From Mycobacterium deserti (GTDB lineage Bacteria > Actinomycetota > Actinomycetes > Mycobacteriales > Mycobacteriaceae), in contig NZ_JAODWD010000002.1 of NCBI RefSeq assembly GCF_025345615.1, forward strand, positions 744,001 through 808,000: DNA of 64,000 bases, given 5' to 3'. Numbering within the stretch: the stretch's first letter is position 1; every line of letters begins with the position of its first letter. The translations under genes and the position numbers were made by a program. The notes under the pieces were generated by a model, which worked only from the letters and a program-made list of their open reading frames with translations, was not told where the DNA came from and did no database searches. Of this stretch, positions 36,298-45,152 are shown in pieces.

Positions 36298-36878
36298 TCC
36301 TCCTTCGGCTTCGGATAAGCCGCAACCATGAGGCGGTAGGTACGGCCACGGGGGTTGGATTCGTCGTGGTAGCGCGCCACCAGGGACGTGACGGCTTCGG
36401 ACAGGTCGCGCGTGAAGTCCGCGCGATCGGACGGCGACCGGAACTGGACCGCGGTGTCGATGGACAACGTCGCGAGCCGCTTGTCCTTCTCCCGCGCGGC
36501 GCGCCACAGCGTTCCGACCTCACGGACCGCGCGCGCAGCCAGGGCGATCAGATAGCTCGCCGAGAGCCGGTCGTTCGTGCGGCCGGGGTCGACCGCGAAG
36601 GGCCCCATCGCTCGAGGCGACACGACGTAGGACGCCGCCGTCGCGACGAGCAGACGCTCGCGCAGGCCTCCCCATTGGCGTTCACCCGCTTCGGTGACGA
36701 GTTGATGGGTCTCCAGCGCCCGCAGGTGATAGTTCACTTTCTGCCGGGCGATCCCGACCCGCGACGCGAGGGTGGCCGCCGACGCCGGTTCGGTGAGTTC
36801 GGCCAGCAGCCGACTCCGGATCGGGTCCAGCGCGCTCACTGCGGCGGCGGGGTCTTCGATCACGTCGACGTCGAGCAC
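36294..36878 (-). CDS. ArsR-type winged-helix regulator coupled to SRPBCC gene
   Basis: 194 residues from the GTG at 36878 (a TTG at 36914 is possible but would begin at the end of the operator). The winged helix runs over about residues 10-80 (DPIRSRLLAELTEPASAATLASRVG, then QKVNYHLRALETHQLV). No metal-binding Cys cluster is seen. A perfect 7-bp inverted repeat stands 16 bp upstream. Autoregulation and control of the coupled SRPBCC gene are inferred. Confidence 0.85.
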   Translation of the reverse strand: MLDVDVIEDPAAAVSALDPIRSRLLAELTEPASAATLASRVGIARQKVNYHLRALETHQLVTEAGERQWGGLRERLLVATAASYVVSPRAMGPFAVDPGRTNDRLSASYLIALAARAVREVGTLWRAAREKDKRLATLSIDTAVQFRSPSDRADFTRDLSEAVTSLVARYHDESNPRGRTYRLMVAAYPKPKEE

Positions 36879-36894
36879 GCCACCATGGTGAGGC

Positions 36895-36914
36895 TTGACA
36901 AGAAAGTTTGTCAA
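36895..36914. promoter_or_regulatory. TTGACAA-N6-TTGTCAA operator
   Basis: A perfect 7-bp inverted repeat between the ArsR-type gene and the divergent PAP2-kinase gene, 16 bp from the former start and 26 bp from the latter. Position and symmetry fit a dimeric winged-helix repressor site affecting both directions. Confidence 0.65.
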
Positions 36915-36940
36915 TAGGCGCCGCCGGATAGGTTGGACCC

Positions 36941-38437
36941 ATGGACTTACTGCCCGAGGGACGGCGCCGACACGGCATCCAGCGCATCACGCAGGGCCTC
37001 GGCGCCCTTGACCGGGAGATCTTCGAAGCGATCGCGGAATCGCCCACACCGCTGCTCGACTCGATGATGCCGCCGCTGACCCGCGCCGCCGATCATTCGA
37101 AGCTGTGGTTGGCCATCGCAGCGGGCCTGGCGGCCACCGGCAAATCCAGCGCGCGACGCAGTGCTGCCCGAGGCGTGATCACGCTGGGCGCAACCAGTTT
37201 GTTCACCAACCAGGGCGCCAAGCGAATCAGACAGCGTCCGCGACCGACGTTCGATTCCGTGCCGTTGCGTCGTCGCACCCGGCACCGTCCTACGTCCAAC
37301 TCACTGCCCTCGGGCCATTCCGCAAGCGCGGCCGCCTTCGCGGTCGGGGTCGGCCTCGAAAGCCCGGCACTTGGCCTTCCACTGGCGCTGCTGGCTGGCC
37401 TCGTCGGCCTGTCCCGTGTCGCCACGGGCGCTCACTATCCCGGCGACGTCCTTGCCGGCTTCGGAATCGGAGCGACGATCGCCGTACTCGGGTCGAGGCT
37501 GGTCCCGCCGGTGGTACGGACCAAGATTCCGGCCGCCGATCCGTTGCGCGTGGACACTCCACCCCGGCCGGACGGCGAGGGAGTCGTGCTGGTCATCAAC
37601 CCCGCATCCGGTCGCGGGACCGGCGCCCGCGTCATCGAAGACGTCCGCCAAGCGCTCCCCAAGTCCGAGATCGTCGAACTCGGCGATCAGGATGACGTCA
37701 AGGAAGCGATACGCTCGGCCGCCGCGCGGGCCGAAGTGCTGGCCGTCGGCGGCGGCGACGGCACGGTGTCGTGCGCAGCCGAGGTTGCGGTCGACGCGGG
37801 AGTTCCGCTTGCCGTGTTCCCTACCGGAACCTTCAACCACTTCGCCAAAGACATCGGCTGCGACACCGTCGCCAAAACGGTCGAGGCGATCCGTACCGGC
37901 AGCGTCGCTTGCGTCGATCTGGTCTGCCTCAACGAGGACCAGATCGTGATCAATACCGCGAGCATAGGGGCGTACCCGAATTTCGTCCGGACGCGCGAGC
38001 GGCTGGAACGTCGGATAGGTAAGCCGTTGGCCGGGGTGTATGCCATGTTGCACACCCTGTGGGGGGACGAGCCGGTCCGAATCACCTACGACAACAAGAC
38101 ATTGCAGACCTCGCTGTTCTTTCTGGGCAACTCGACGTACCTACCGTCGGGGTTCGCGCCGTCAATCCGAACACGGATGGATGACGGCCTGATCGACGTT
38201 CGAATTCTTGATACCGGCCGCCCGTTCTCCAAGATTCGCATCCTGACGGCGCTTGTTTTCGGCAGGTTGGAACGCAGTCCGCTGTATCACGAGCTCCGCG
38301 TTCCGGAGTTCGCCTTCACCGCGGTGGATGGGCCGACCGTCCTGGCTCGGGACGGCGAAGTCGGAAGTGAATACGACGAAGCCAAATTCACTGTGCGGTA
38401 TCGGGCGCTGCCGGTGTTTCGTCCGCTGCCGAAATAG
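36941..38437 (+). CDS. PAP2 phosphatase-diacylglycerol kinase fusion
   Basis: A 498-residue two-domain protein. Residues about 20-190 form a PAP2 lipid phosphatase with the three motifs KRIRQRPRP, PSGHSAS and SRVATGAHYPGD. Residues about 210-495 form a DAGK-type lipid kinase with VLVINPASGRG, GGGDGTV and FPTGTFNHFAKD. The kinase phosphorylates diacylglycerol or a polyprenyl-like lipid and the phosphatase removes phosphate, so the protein could run a closed cycle or act on two lipids at the membrane. It ends 50 bp inside the convergent PAP2 gene. Confidence 0.92.
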   Translation: MDLLPEGRRRHGIQRITQGLGALDREIFEAIAESPTPLLDSMMPPLTRAADHSKLWLAIAAGLAATGKSSARRSAARGVITLGATSLFTNQGAKRIRQRPRPTFDSVPLRRRTRHRPTSNSLPSGHSASAAAFAVGVGLESPALGLPLALLAGLVGLSRVATGAHYPGDVLAGFGIGATIAVLGSRLVPPVVRTKIPAADPLRVDTPPRPDGEGVVLVINPASGRGTGARVIEDVRQALPKSEIVELGDQDDVKEAIRSAAARAEVLAVGGGDGTVSCAAEVAVDAGVPLAVFPTGTFNHFAKDIGCDTVAKTVEAIRTGSVACVDLVCLNEDQIVINTASIGAYPNFVRTRERLERRIGKPLAGVYAMLHTLWGDEPVRITYDNKTLQTSLFFLGNSTYLPSGFAPSIRTRMDDGLIDVRILDTGRPFSKIRILTALVFGRLERSPLYHELRVPEFAFTAVDGPTVLARDGEVGSEYDEAKFTVRYRALPVFRPLPK

Positions 38438-39059
38438 GACGTCTCGGAGACGCCACCAGAAGGCAGAGGACGAAATACGCGTACCCCGCAGCCCATCCGG
38501 CCAGCACGTCGGATGGATGGTGCACGTTGAGCACCACCCGTCCGATCCCGATCGTCACGACAACCAACACGCCCAGTGCGACGAGCCAACCCCGCCGCTG
38601 ACGGCGAACTGCCGGTAGCACGACGGTCAGCCAAGCCAGCACGGCGACCATCACCCCGAGGGCATGCCCGGACGGGAACGACGTGCTCCAAGCGGAGACG
38701 AACGCGGTGTCGGGTCGCGCACGGTTCACCGACGCTTTGGCCGCTTCGGTGACCAGTCCGCTGAGTTCGACACAGACCACGAGAAACACCGCGAGAGGGA
38801 ATCTGCGCTTTACCAGCGCCACGACGATGACGATCAGGGTCGTCAGCCGGAACGCTCCGGGTCCGAGCACCGTGCAGAAGACGTCCCACCCGGTCACCCA
38901 GCCGGGATGAGCCGTGCCGAAGCGGTAGAAGGTGTCGAGTGCGGATTGGTCGACGACCTCGATCCACTTCCACGGCAACGCAATGGCGATCCACATCAGC
39001 ACGTACACGACGACGGCGAGAACTGCTGATGACACCAGCGCGCCCCTCCGTCGTATCAC
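38388..39059 (-). CDS. PAP2-family membrane phosphatase (Rv0308-like)
   Basis: 223 residues from the GTG at 39059, which has AAGGGTGAAGGG upstream; an in-frame ATG at 39098 would overlap the divergent start codon. About six membrane helices. The catalytic motifs are KASVNRARPDT, FPSGHALG and RVVLNVHHPSDV. PAP2 enzymes release phosphate from lipid phosphates at the outer membrane face. The orthologous position is Rv0308. Its 3' end overlaps the PAP2-kinase fusion tail to tail. Confidence 0.88.
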   Translation of the reverse strand: MIRRRGALVSSAVLAVVVYVLMWIAIALPWKWIEVVDQSALDTFYRFGTAHPGWVTGWDVFCTVLGPGAFRLTTLIVIVVALVKRRFPLAVFLVVCVELSGLVTEAAKASVNRARPDTAFVSAWSTSFPSGHALGVMVAVLAWLTVVLPAVRRQRRGWLVALGVLVVVTIGIGRVVLNVHHPSDVLAGWAAGYAYFVLCLLVASPRRPISAADETPAAPDTAQ

Positions 39060-39096
39060 CCCTTCACCCTTACCACCCCCGTTAGGGTGGTCAGCC

Positions 39097-39579
39097 ATGG
39101 CTGTGTTCTTGCGCAAGCTGCTCCGAATCGGCGGTCTACCCGCCGAGCTGCGGGCGGAGGTGGAGGCCGAAGGCATCATCCATCTCGCCGAGTACGTGCC
39201 GGTGACCCGACGTTTCACAGGCAAGATCCCGGGCAAGCGATCGAAGGGCAATGTGTCGAGCTTTGTGGGCTCGCTGGTGATCACCGACATGCGGGTGCTC
39301 GCCACGCTGTCGTCGGTTCCCAAACTGGCCGGCCGAACCATCGATCAGCGGTGGGACCTCGAGCAGTCCGGCACCGTGACGGCTGAACTGTCCGAGAGCG
39401 GCTTGCATCTCGACGTCGACATCGCCGCGGTGGACCCGCGCTTCAGCGGAGAGTTGTCGATGCACTACAAAGAGCCGATCCCGGCCGACATGCTGAGGCG
39501 TCTGCCCCGTCGCTCACTGGCCTTCAACGTGCCGCCGGAATACGTCTTCCGCGCGGTCGGCGTGCCCTACGACCCCTAG
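39097..39579 (+). CDS. Conserved protein, Rv0307c-like
   Basis: 160 residues, the same length as Rv0307c as recalled, and in the matching position next to the PAP2 gene. It is soluble, starts MAVFLRKLLRIGGLPAELRA, and is mixed alpha/beta with a long strand-rich middle. No catalytic motif is visible. Function is unknown. Start ATG 39097. Confidence 0.8.
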   Translation: MAVFLRKLLRIGGLPAELRAEVEAEGIIHLAEYVPVTRRFTGKIPGKRSKGNVSSFVGSLVITDMRVLATLSSVPKLAGRTIDQRWDLEQSGTVTAELSESGLHLDVDIAAVDPRFSGELSMHYKEPIPADMLRRLPRRSLAFNVPPEYVFRAVGVPYDP

Positions 39580-39716
39580 AACGGCGCCGGTTCGACAGGC
39601 AGCGTCACCGGTTTGCGGGCGAACCTCCCGATCCGCCGTTGTGGATAACGTGAGCGGAATGGTTGCCGATTCAGCGCCAAGCCTGTTCGGTGTACCGACG
39701 AGACGAAGGGAGCGTT

Positions 39717-41090
39717 GTGACTGAACCGCGACGGGACAACGTGCTGATCGTGCACTGGCACGACCTCGGGCGTCATCTCGGTGCGTACGGACACTCTGAC
39801 GTCGACAGCCCGCGCCTGGACGAACTGGCCGCCGAGGGAATCCTGTTGACCCGCGCGCACGCCACCGCGCCGCTGTGCTCACCGTCTCGCGGCTCGCTGT
39901 TCACCGGCCGCTACCCGCAGAACAACGGTCTGGTCGGTCTTGCGCACCACGGCTGGGAGTACCGCGCAGGAGTGCGCACGCTGCCGCACCTGCTGTCCGA
40001 ATCAGGTTGGCATACAGCACTCTTCGGTATGCAGCACGAGACGTCCTATCCCTCGAAGCTCGGTTTCGACGAGTTCGACGTTTCCAACTCCTACTGTGAA
40101 TACGTCGTCGAACATGCGACCCGGTGGCTCACGAATGCGCCTGAGCAGCCGTTCCTCTTGACCGCAGGATTCTTCGAGACACACCGGCCGTATCCGCACG
40201 ACCGTTACCAACCGGCCGACGCCACCGCCGTCGACGTGCCGGACTACCTACCCGACACCCCTGAGATCCGGCAGGATCTCGCGGACTTCTACGGATCCAT
40301 CTCCGTCGCCGACGCCGCGGTAGGCCGACTGCTCGACACCTTGACCGCAACCGGCCTCGACCGCACCACCTGGGTGGTCTTCATGACCGATCACGGTCCT
40401 GCGCTGCCACGGGCCAAATCGACGCTCTATGACGCCGGCACAGGCATCGCGATGATCGTGCGGCCACCGCGCGACAGGAAACTCCCGCCGCGCACCTACG
40501 ACGGGTTGTTCAGCGGTGTCGACCTCGTCCCCACCCTGCTCGACCTGCTCGGTCTCGACGTGCCCGACGACATCGACGGCATGTCGCACGCCGCGAGCCT
40601 GTCGCGTCCCGACGGCGACGGTCCGGTGCGCACCGAGGTTTACACCACCAAAACGTTCCACGACTCGTTCGACCCGATCCGCGCGATCCGCACCAAGGAG
40701 TACAGCTACATCGAAAACTACGCATCGCGACCGCTGCTGGACCTGCCGTGGGACATCGCCGACAGCGCGCCGGGTCGCACGGTCGCACCCCAGGTAGCCG
40801 CCCGCCGGCCCGAACGCGAACTCTACGATCTGCTCGAGGACCCCACCGAGTCACACAATCTGCTCGGCCCCGACGCCACCGACAAGGCCGAAGCTGTCGC
40901 CAACGATCTGGCGTTGCTGCTCAACGACTGGCGGATGAAGACCAACGACGTGATCCCGTCGGACTTCGCAGGCACCAGGATTTCCGAGCGCTATACCGAG
41001 ACGTATCTCCACATTCACGGGCCGCGAATCACCAGCCGGTCGGCTATCGCCGCCGAACGTGGCGTCGAAGACGACCACCGCGGGCAATAG
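39717..41090 (+). CDS. Type I sulfatase (Rv0296c-like)
   Basis: 457 residues. GTG at 39717 has the strong ribosome site AAGGGAG. The formylglycine signature C-S-P-S-R (Cys54 in APLCSPSRGSLFTGRYP) marks a sulfatase that needs conversion of Cys to formylglycine. Metal-binding FMTDHGPAL is present, but the usual N-terminal D-D metal motif reads HWHDLG. There is no signal peptide, so it is cytoplasmic. The substrate is unknown. It lies 66 bp upstream of the sulfotransferase stf0 in the same direction, giving a sulfate-removing and a sulfate-adding enzyme side by side. Confidence 0.9.
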   Translation: MTEPRRDNVLIVHWHDLGRHLGAYGHSDVDSPRLDELAAEGILLTRAHATAPLCSPSRGSLFTGRYPQNNGLVGLAHHGWEYRAGVRTLPHLLSESGWHTALFGMQHETSYPSKLGFDEFDVSNSYCEYVVEHATRWLTNAPEQPFLLTAGFFETHRPYPHDRYQPADATAVDVPDYLPDTPEIRQDLADFYGSISVADAAVGRLLDTLTATGLDRTTWVVFMTDHGPALPRAKSTLYDAGTGIAMIVRPPRDRKLPPRTYDGLFSGVDLVPTLLDLLGLDVPDDIDGMSHAASLSRPDGDGPVRTEVYTTKTFHDSFDPIRAIRTKEYSYIENYASRPLLDLPWDIADSAPGRTVAPQVAARRPERELYDLLEDPTESHNLLGPDATDKAEAVANDLALLLNDWRMKTNDVIPSDFAGTRISERYTETYLHIHGPRITSRSAIAAERGVEDDHRGQ

Positions 41091-41156
41091 TTATTGTCAT
41101 CATGATCGAAAAGGCCTAGCAAGCCGGGGATTTCGACTCCCGCTAGGCTCGCGCTC

Positions 41157-41960
41157 ATGCCTGCTCAACAGACGGCCTATCTGGTCCTCGCCTCGCAGCG
41201 CAGCGGCAGCACGCTGCTGGTCGAGTCATTGCGGGCCACGGGCGTCGCCGGTGAGCCTCAGGAGTTCTTCCAGTACCTGCCGAGCACCAGCATGTCGCCT
41301 CAGCCGCGGGAGTGGTTCGCCGACGCCGCAGACGAGTCGATCCTGCGGTTGCTCGACCCCTTGGACGAGGGGAAACCAGACCTCGCGCCCGCGGAGATCT
41401 GGCGTGACTACATCCGGACGGTCGGGCGCACACCCAACGGCATATGGGGTGGCAAGCTGATGTGGAACCAGACGCCTCTGTTGCTGGACCGTGCCGCGAG
41501 CCTGCCCGAGCGGTCCGGTGACGGTCTGCTCTCAGCCATCCGCGACGTGATCGGCAGCGACCCCGTGCTGATCCATGTGTTCCGCCCAGACGTTGTGTCG
41601 CAAGCGGTCTCGTTTTGGCGCGCGGTGCAGACGCGGGTCTGGCGAGGACGGCCCGACCCGGTGCGCGATGCGCGCGCTGAATACCACGCCGGCGCCATCG
41701 CCCACGTGGTCAACATGCTGCGCGCGCAGGAAGAAGGTTGGCGCAACTGGTTCGCCGAGGAGAACGTCCAACCGATGGAGGTGCCCTATCCGGTGTTGTG
41801 GCGCAACCTCACTCAGGTAGTGGCCGACGTCCTCGAGGCCCTGGGACAGGACCGTCGGCTGGCGCCCGCGCCGGTATTGGAGCGACAGGCCGATCAACGG
41901 TCCGACGAGTGGGTGGACCGCTACCGGGCCGACGCCGAGAAGGAGGGGCTTCCGACATGA
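41157..41960 (+). CDS. stf0: Trehalose 2-sulfotransferase Stf0
   Basis: 267 residues, identical in length to Rv0295c. Stf0 transfers sulfate from PAPS to trehalose, giving trehalose-2-sulfate, the core of mycobacterial sulfolipids. The PAPS 5'-phosphosulfate loop is [15 protein letters not shown] near the N-terminus. The downstream [14 protein letters not shown] and [19 protein letters not shown] are typical of the family. Its stop overlaps an ATG that begins a cysD-like fragment (ATGA), which suggests a former operon with PAPS-making genes. Confidence 0.93.
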   Translation: MPAQQTAYLVLASQRSGSTLLVESLRATGVAGEPQEFFQYLPSTSMSPQPREWFADAADESILRLLDPLDEGKPDLAPAEIWRDYIRTVGRTPNGIWGGKLMWNQTPLLLDRAASLPERSGDGLLSAIRDVIGSDPVLIHVFRPDVVSQAVSFWRAVQTRVWRGRPDPVRDARAEYHAGAIAHVVNMLRAQEEGWRNWFAEENVQPMEVPYPVLWRNLTQVVADVLEALGQDRRLAPAPVLERQADQRSDEWVDRYRADAEKEGLPT

Positions 41961-42145
41961 CGGTCGACACGGTGCACGTCGACGAGCTACGGCTGCTCGA
42001 AGCCGAGGCGGTGCACATCATTCGCGGATTGGTGACGCAGGTGATCGTTCTGCTGAACCGGAGGCGATACCGTCAATCCACCTCAGCGACAACGAATATC
42101 CGTCGGAACGGGAAGAACGTCTTGCCGTTGGGCCGCATCGGGTAG
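41957..42145 (+). pseudogene. cysD: cysD 5' fragment (sulfate adenylyltransferase subunit 2)
   Basis: An ATG overlapping the stf0 stop by 4 nt begins [23 protein letters not shown], which matches the N-terminus of CysD up to the conserved His-x-Ile-Arg. The PP-loop (SGGKDS) that should follow is absent. The frame runs on as unrelated residues to 42145, inside the 3' end of tam on the other strand. This is read as a deletion relic of a cysD that once followed stf0. Homology ends near 42026. Confidence 0.65.
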
Positions 42146-42834
42146 GCGGCGTCGAGCAGGGGGATCAACTCCTGCCTGAACAGCTCCCACTGCGCGTCGG
42201 ACAGCCGACTCCGCACGGGCCGCAACGCGGTCCCGGTGATCCACTCGAGCACCGGGTTCTCGCCGGTCAGCTCGTGGATGTACGTCGTCTCCCAGGCGTC
42301 GACCGTGCAGCCGGCATTGGCGAGCAGCTCTGCGTACCCCGCGGGATCGTCGACCTGCCCCTCCCGGAACGGGAAGTCCTGCAGCAGCTCCGCCCACCTG
42401 TCCCGCCGCGCGAGTTCACGCACGGCGCGATGCGACGGAGCGTCGAAGTTCCCCGGCACCTGCATGGCGATCCACGAGCCGGAGTCCAGTTGCGCCGCCC
42501 ACCCCGCCAACAACGCGGCGTGGCCCGGTACCCAGTGGAGGGTGGCGTTGCTCAGCACGACATCGGTGTCGGGCTGCGGCACCCAGTCGCGCACATCGCC
42601 GACCCGCGCGTCGATGCCCCTCTCGCGCGCCGCCTCGACCATCTCCGGTGAGCTGTCCCAGGCCTCGAGAGCCGCGTCCGGCCAACGTTGCGCCAGGCTG
42701 GCGGTGAGATTGCCGGGCCCGCATCCGAGGTCGACGACGCGCCGTGGCGACTCCGCACGCACCCTGCCCATCAGGTCGAAGAACGGCCGGCCGCGGTGGT
42801 CGGCGAACGCCAGGTAGACGTCGGGGTTCCACAT
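42073..42834 (-). CDS. tam: Trans-aconitate 2-methyltransferase
   Basis: 253 residues, class I SAM methyltransferase. The SAM loop is [12 protein letters not shown], with the acidic residue in [12 protein letters not shown] and motif [11 protein letters not shown]. Overall pattern and position (Rv0294) fit Tam, which esterifies trans-aconitate, an aconitase inhibitor. ATG 42834. Divergent from the alpha/beta hydrolase gene. Confidence 0.9.
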   Translation of the reverse strand: MWNPDVYLAFADHRGRPFFDLMGRVRAESPRRVVDLGCGPGNLTASLAQRWPDAALEAWDSSPEMVEAARERGIDARVGDVRDWVPQPDTDVVLSNATLHWVPGHAALLAGWAAQLDSGSWIAMQVPGNFDAPSHRAVRELARRDRWAELLQDFPFREGQVDDPAGYAELLANAGCTVDAWETTYIHELTGENPVLEWITGTALRPVRSRLSDAQWELFRQELIPLLDAAYPMRPNGKTFFPFRRIFVVAEVD

Positions 42835-42874
42835 GCCGCCAGTGTCGCACTCATCGCCGGGCTACCATGCGGAC

Positions 42875-44251
42875 GTGACCACTTCGGACACAACGCCGGT
42901 GGATCCGGGGTCTGATGTCGCCGGCCGGGCGGCTCCGGGGTCTGATGTCGCCGGCCGGGCGGCTCCGGGGTCTGATGTCGCCGGCCGGGCGGCTCCGGGG
43001 TCTGATGTCGCCGGCCGGGCGGCTCCGGGGTCTGATGTCGCCGGCCGGGCGGCTCCGGGGTCTGATGTCGCCGGCCGGGCGGCTCCGGCGATTCCCGTTC
43101 CCGACGTTCCCGGCGCCGACGCCGGCTTGCGCGGGCTCCCGCGCCGCGTGGACCTCACCACCCGACAGCGGTTGATCGTCGATTCGTCGGCGGTGGCCGA
43201 CATCGCCCTGCGCACCGGGATCGCTTCGCTGCTGGCCGCGACCATGCTTCCGTCCCTGGCCGGCGGCCTTCGCCGCTCCCAGTCGCGCGCCGAGCAGGAG
43301 TATCTGCGGTTCTACGCCGAGCTCGCGTCCGCAAAGGATCCGGCGCTGTCCTTCCCCGCGCCGACGTCGCTGCCCCGGGTCTCGTCGCGCCCGGCCAACC
43401 CGCTCGCGGAGTGGGTCGCGAAGGGCAACGTGCACAACATCCGATTCAACAGCAGTTTCGAAGCCGTCAACCCGGCACTGCGAGAACAGTGCAGAGGCTT
43501 CGCGCGCAACAACGTCGTACACGCCCAGCACTGGCGCCATGAAGACGGACCACGTCCCACTCTGTGCGTGATCCACGGCTTCATGGGCTCCCCGTATCTG
43601 TTCAACGGACTGTTCTTCTCGTTGCCGTGGTTCTACCGCTCGGGGTACGACGTCCTGCTCTATGTCCTGCCGTTCCACGGCAACCGCGCCGAGAAGGGTT
43701 CCCCCTTCAGCGGACACGGCTTCTTCGCCAACGGGTTCGCCGGCTCCGCCGAAGCGATGGGCCAAGCCGTGCACGACTTCCGGTCGATGATCGACTATCT
43801 GGAGTTCACCGGCGTCGACCGTATCGCCCTGACTGGTATGTCGTTGGGCGGCTACACCGCTGCCCTGATCGCCAGCGTCGACGACAGGGTCCAGGCGGTC
43901 ATCCCGAACGTTCCCGTGGTGACCCCCGACCGCACGGTCGACGAGTGGTTTCCCGCAAACAAGATGGTCGCGCTTCGCAATTTCCTGTCCGGCACCGATG
44001 CGGAATTATCCACTGCGGCAACACAGTATTCGTCCCCGCTGAACTATGCGCCGCTTGTGCCCAAGGAGCGGCGGTTGATCATCACCGGCCTGGGTGACCG
44101 CCTTGCGCCACCGGAGCAGGCCGAACTGTTGTGGGAGCATTGGGACCGCTGCGCTTTCCACTGGTTCCCGGGCAACCACATTCTGCATGTCAGTCAGCCG
44201 GACTACCTTCGCCGGATGACGCGGTTCATGCACGACTTCATGTTCGACTGA
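42875..44251 (+). CDS. Alpha/beta hydrolase (Rv0293c-like) with N-terminal decapeptide repeats
   Basis: 458 residues from the GTG at 42875. The first ~20-75 residues are six copies of PGSDVAGRAA encoded by a 30-bp tandem repeat. After a linker and a helical region comes an alpha/beta-hydrolase domain: oxyanion loop VIHGFMGSPYLFNG, nucleophile elbow GMSLGG, acid in ITGLGDRLAP, and His in GNHILHVSQ. The extra repeats account for the greater length than Rv0293c (about 400). The substrate is unknown. It ends 14 bp inside convergent eccE3. Confidence 0.87.
   Translation: MTTSDTTPVDPGSDVAGRAAPGSDVAGRAAPGSDVAGRAAPGSDVAGRAAPGSDVAGRAAPGSDVAGRAAPAIPVPDVPGADAGLRGLPRRVDLTTRQRLIVDSSAVADIALRTGIASLLAATMLPSLAGGLRRSQSRAEQEYLRFYAELASAKDPALSFPAPTSLPRVSSRPANPLAEWVAKGNVHNIRFNSSFEAVNPALREQCRGFARNNVVHAQHWRHEDGPRPTLCVIHGFMGSPYLFNGLFFSLPWFYRSGYDVLLYVLPFHGNRAEKGSPFSGHGFFANGFAGSAEAMGQAVHDFRSMIDYLEFTGVDRIALTGMSLGGYTAALIASVDDRVQAVIPNVPVVTPDRTVDEWFPANKMVALRNFLSGTDAELSTAATQYSSPLNYAPLVPKERRLIITGLGDRLAPPEQAELLWEHWDRCAFHWFPGNHILHVSQPDYLRRMTRFMHDFMFD
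42901..43080 (+). repeat. 30-bp in-frame tandem repeat, 6 copies (VNTR)
   Basis: Six head-to-tail 30-bp units begin at 42901, 42931, 42961, 42991, 43021 and 43051. Units 2-6 are identical and unit 1 differs by one base (GGATCC for GGCTCC). Each encodes the same ten residues. The perfect identity implies recent slippage expansion and probable copy-number polymorphism. Confidence 0.95.
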
Positions 44252-45152
44252 GCTCGCCGGACCCGACGGGCCAGACGATCCGCTCCAGCAGTCCTTGGGG
44301 CAGTGGGCTGCTCGATATCCCGAGCGGTGCGTTGCTTGTCGGATCCATCGCGGCGAGCAACGGGCCTTGGAGGCCTGGCTTGGCGATCAGACCGCGCACC
44401 GGCGCTGCGCGGACCGGCTCGGTGGTCCGGAGTGCGCATGCAGCAGCGACGGTGGGTTTCGTTGCCGCGCCACTGAATTCCAGCACGGTCCACCGTTCCA
44501 TCGGCTGCAGCCGTAGCTCGGCGAGGCGCTCGATGATCCGATCGTCGACCGGCATCGCGTACGCCGACACGACGCCACGCTCATCACGGACGCCGCGCCA
44601 CATCTCCCTGGCCGCACCGGCGACGGGCGCGTCGGCCACCTCGACGAATGCAACCGTCAGCCCGGTTTCGCGAAGATGGTCCGCCAGCCTGCGGCCGGTG
44701 GTCTCAGCGGTGTCGCGCAGGGGCATTTCCGGCGAGCGTGCCTGCAACGCAGCCAGATTGGCGGCCGCATCGAGGGTCAGTCTGATCCAGGTTGCTCGGC
44801 TACCAGCCAGGTCCCGGCTTGTGACGGACACCGTCTCGCAGCGGAGACCGAAACGTTCGACGTACCCCGCCACCAGGGGAAGCGACAAACCGACGCCGTC
44901 CGGATCCTCCACGCGCAACAGCACCGACACCCGGTGGGACGGTCTCTGCTTGGGCCTGGATCGGTTGCGGCGCCACACCTTCAGCTGACGGACGATCATC
45001 GTCGTGACGAACTGTCCGCGCCACCAGGCTAGGACCATGACCAGCACGGCACCGGCCACGCCGAGTATCCACCAGTCGGTGTCGGTGTTCCACGGAAATG
45101 CCGTAGCGGCTGCGACGATCATCAGCAGAGCCAGGGCTAGTCGGACGGTCAC
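44238..45152 (-). CDS. eccE3: ESX-3 secretion protein EccE3
   Basis: 304 residues, membrane component at the periphery of the ESX-3 inner-membrane complex. Two N-terminal helices (about 5-45) are followed by a charged linker and a cytoplasmic or periplasmic alpha/beta domain. GTG 45152 overlaps the mycP3 stop by 4 nt. It is the last gene of the ESX-3 run, as in M. tuberculosis Rv0292, and ends 14 bp inside the convergent hydrolase gene. ESX-3 exports EsxG/EsxH and PE/PPE proteins needed for mycobactin iron uptake. Confidence 0.92.
   Translation of the reverse strand: MTVRLALALLMIVAAATAFPWNTDTDWWILGVAGAVLVMVLAWWRGQFVTTMIVRQLKVWRRNRSRPKQRPSHRVSVLLRVEDPDGVGLSLPLVAGYVERFGLRCETVSVTSRDLAGSRATWIRLTLDAAANLAALQARSPEMPLRDTAETTGRRLADHLRETGLTVAFVEVADAPVAGAAREMWRGVRDERGVVSAYAMPVDDRIIERLAELRLQPMERWTVLEFSGAATKPTVAAACALRTTEPVRAAPVRGLIAKPGLQGPLLAAMDPTSNAPLGISSSPLPQGLLERIVWPVGSGELSRT

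Noticed and set aside
42901..43080. CRISPR-like array
   Set aside because: The 30-bp units are contiguous with no spacers, and they are in frame within a coding sequence.
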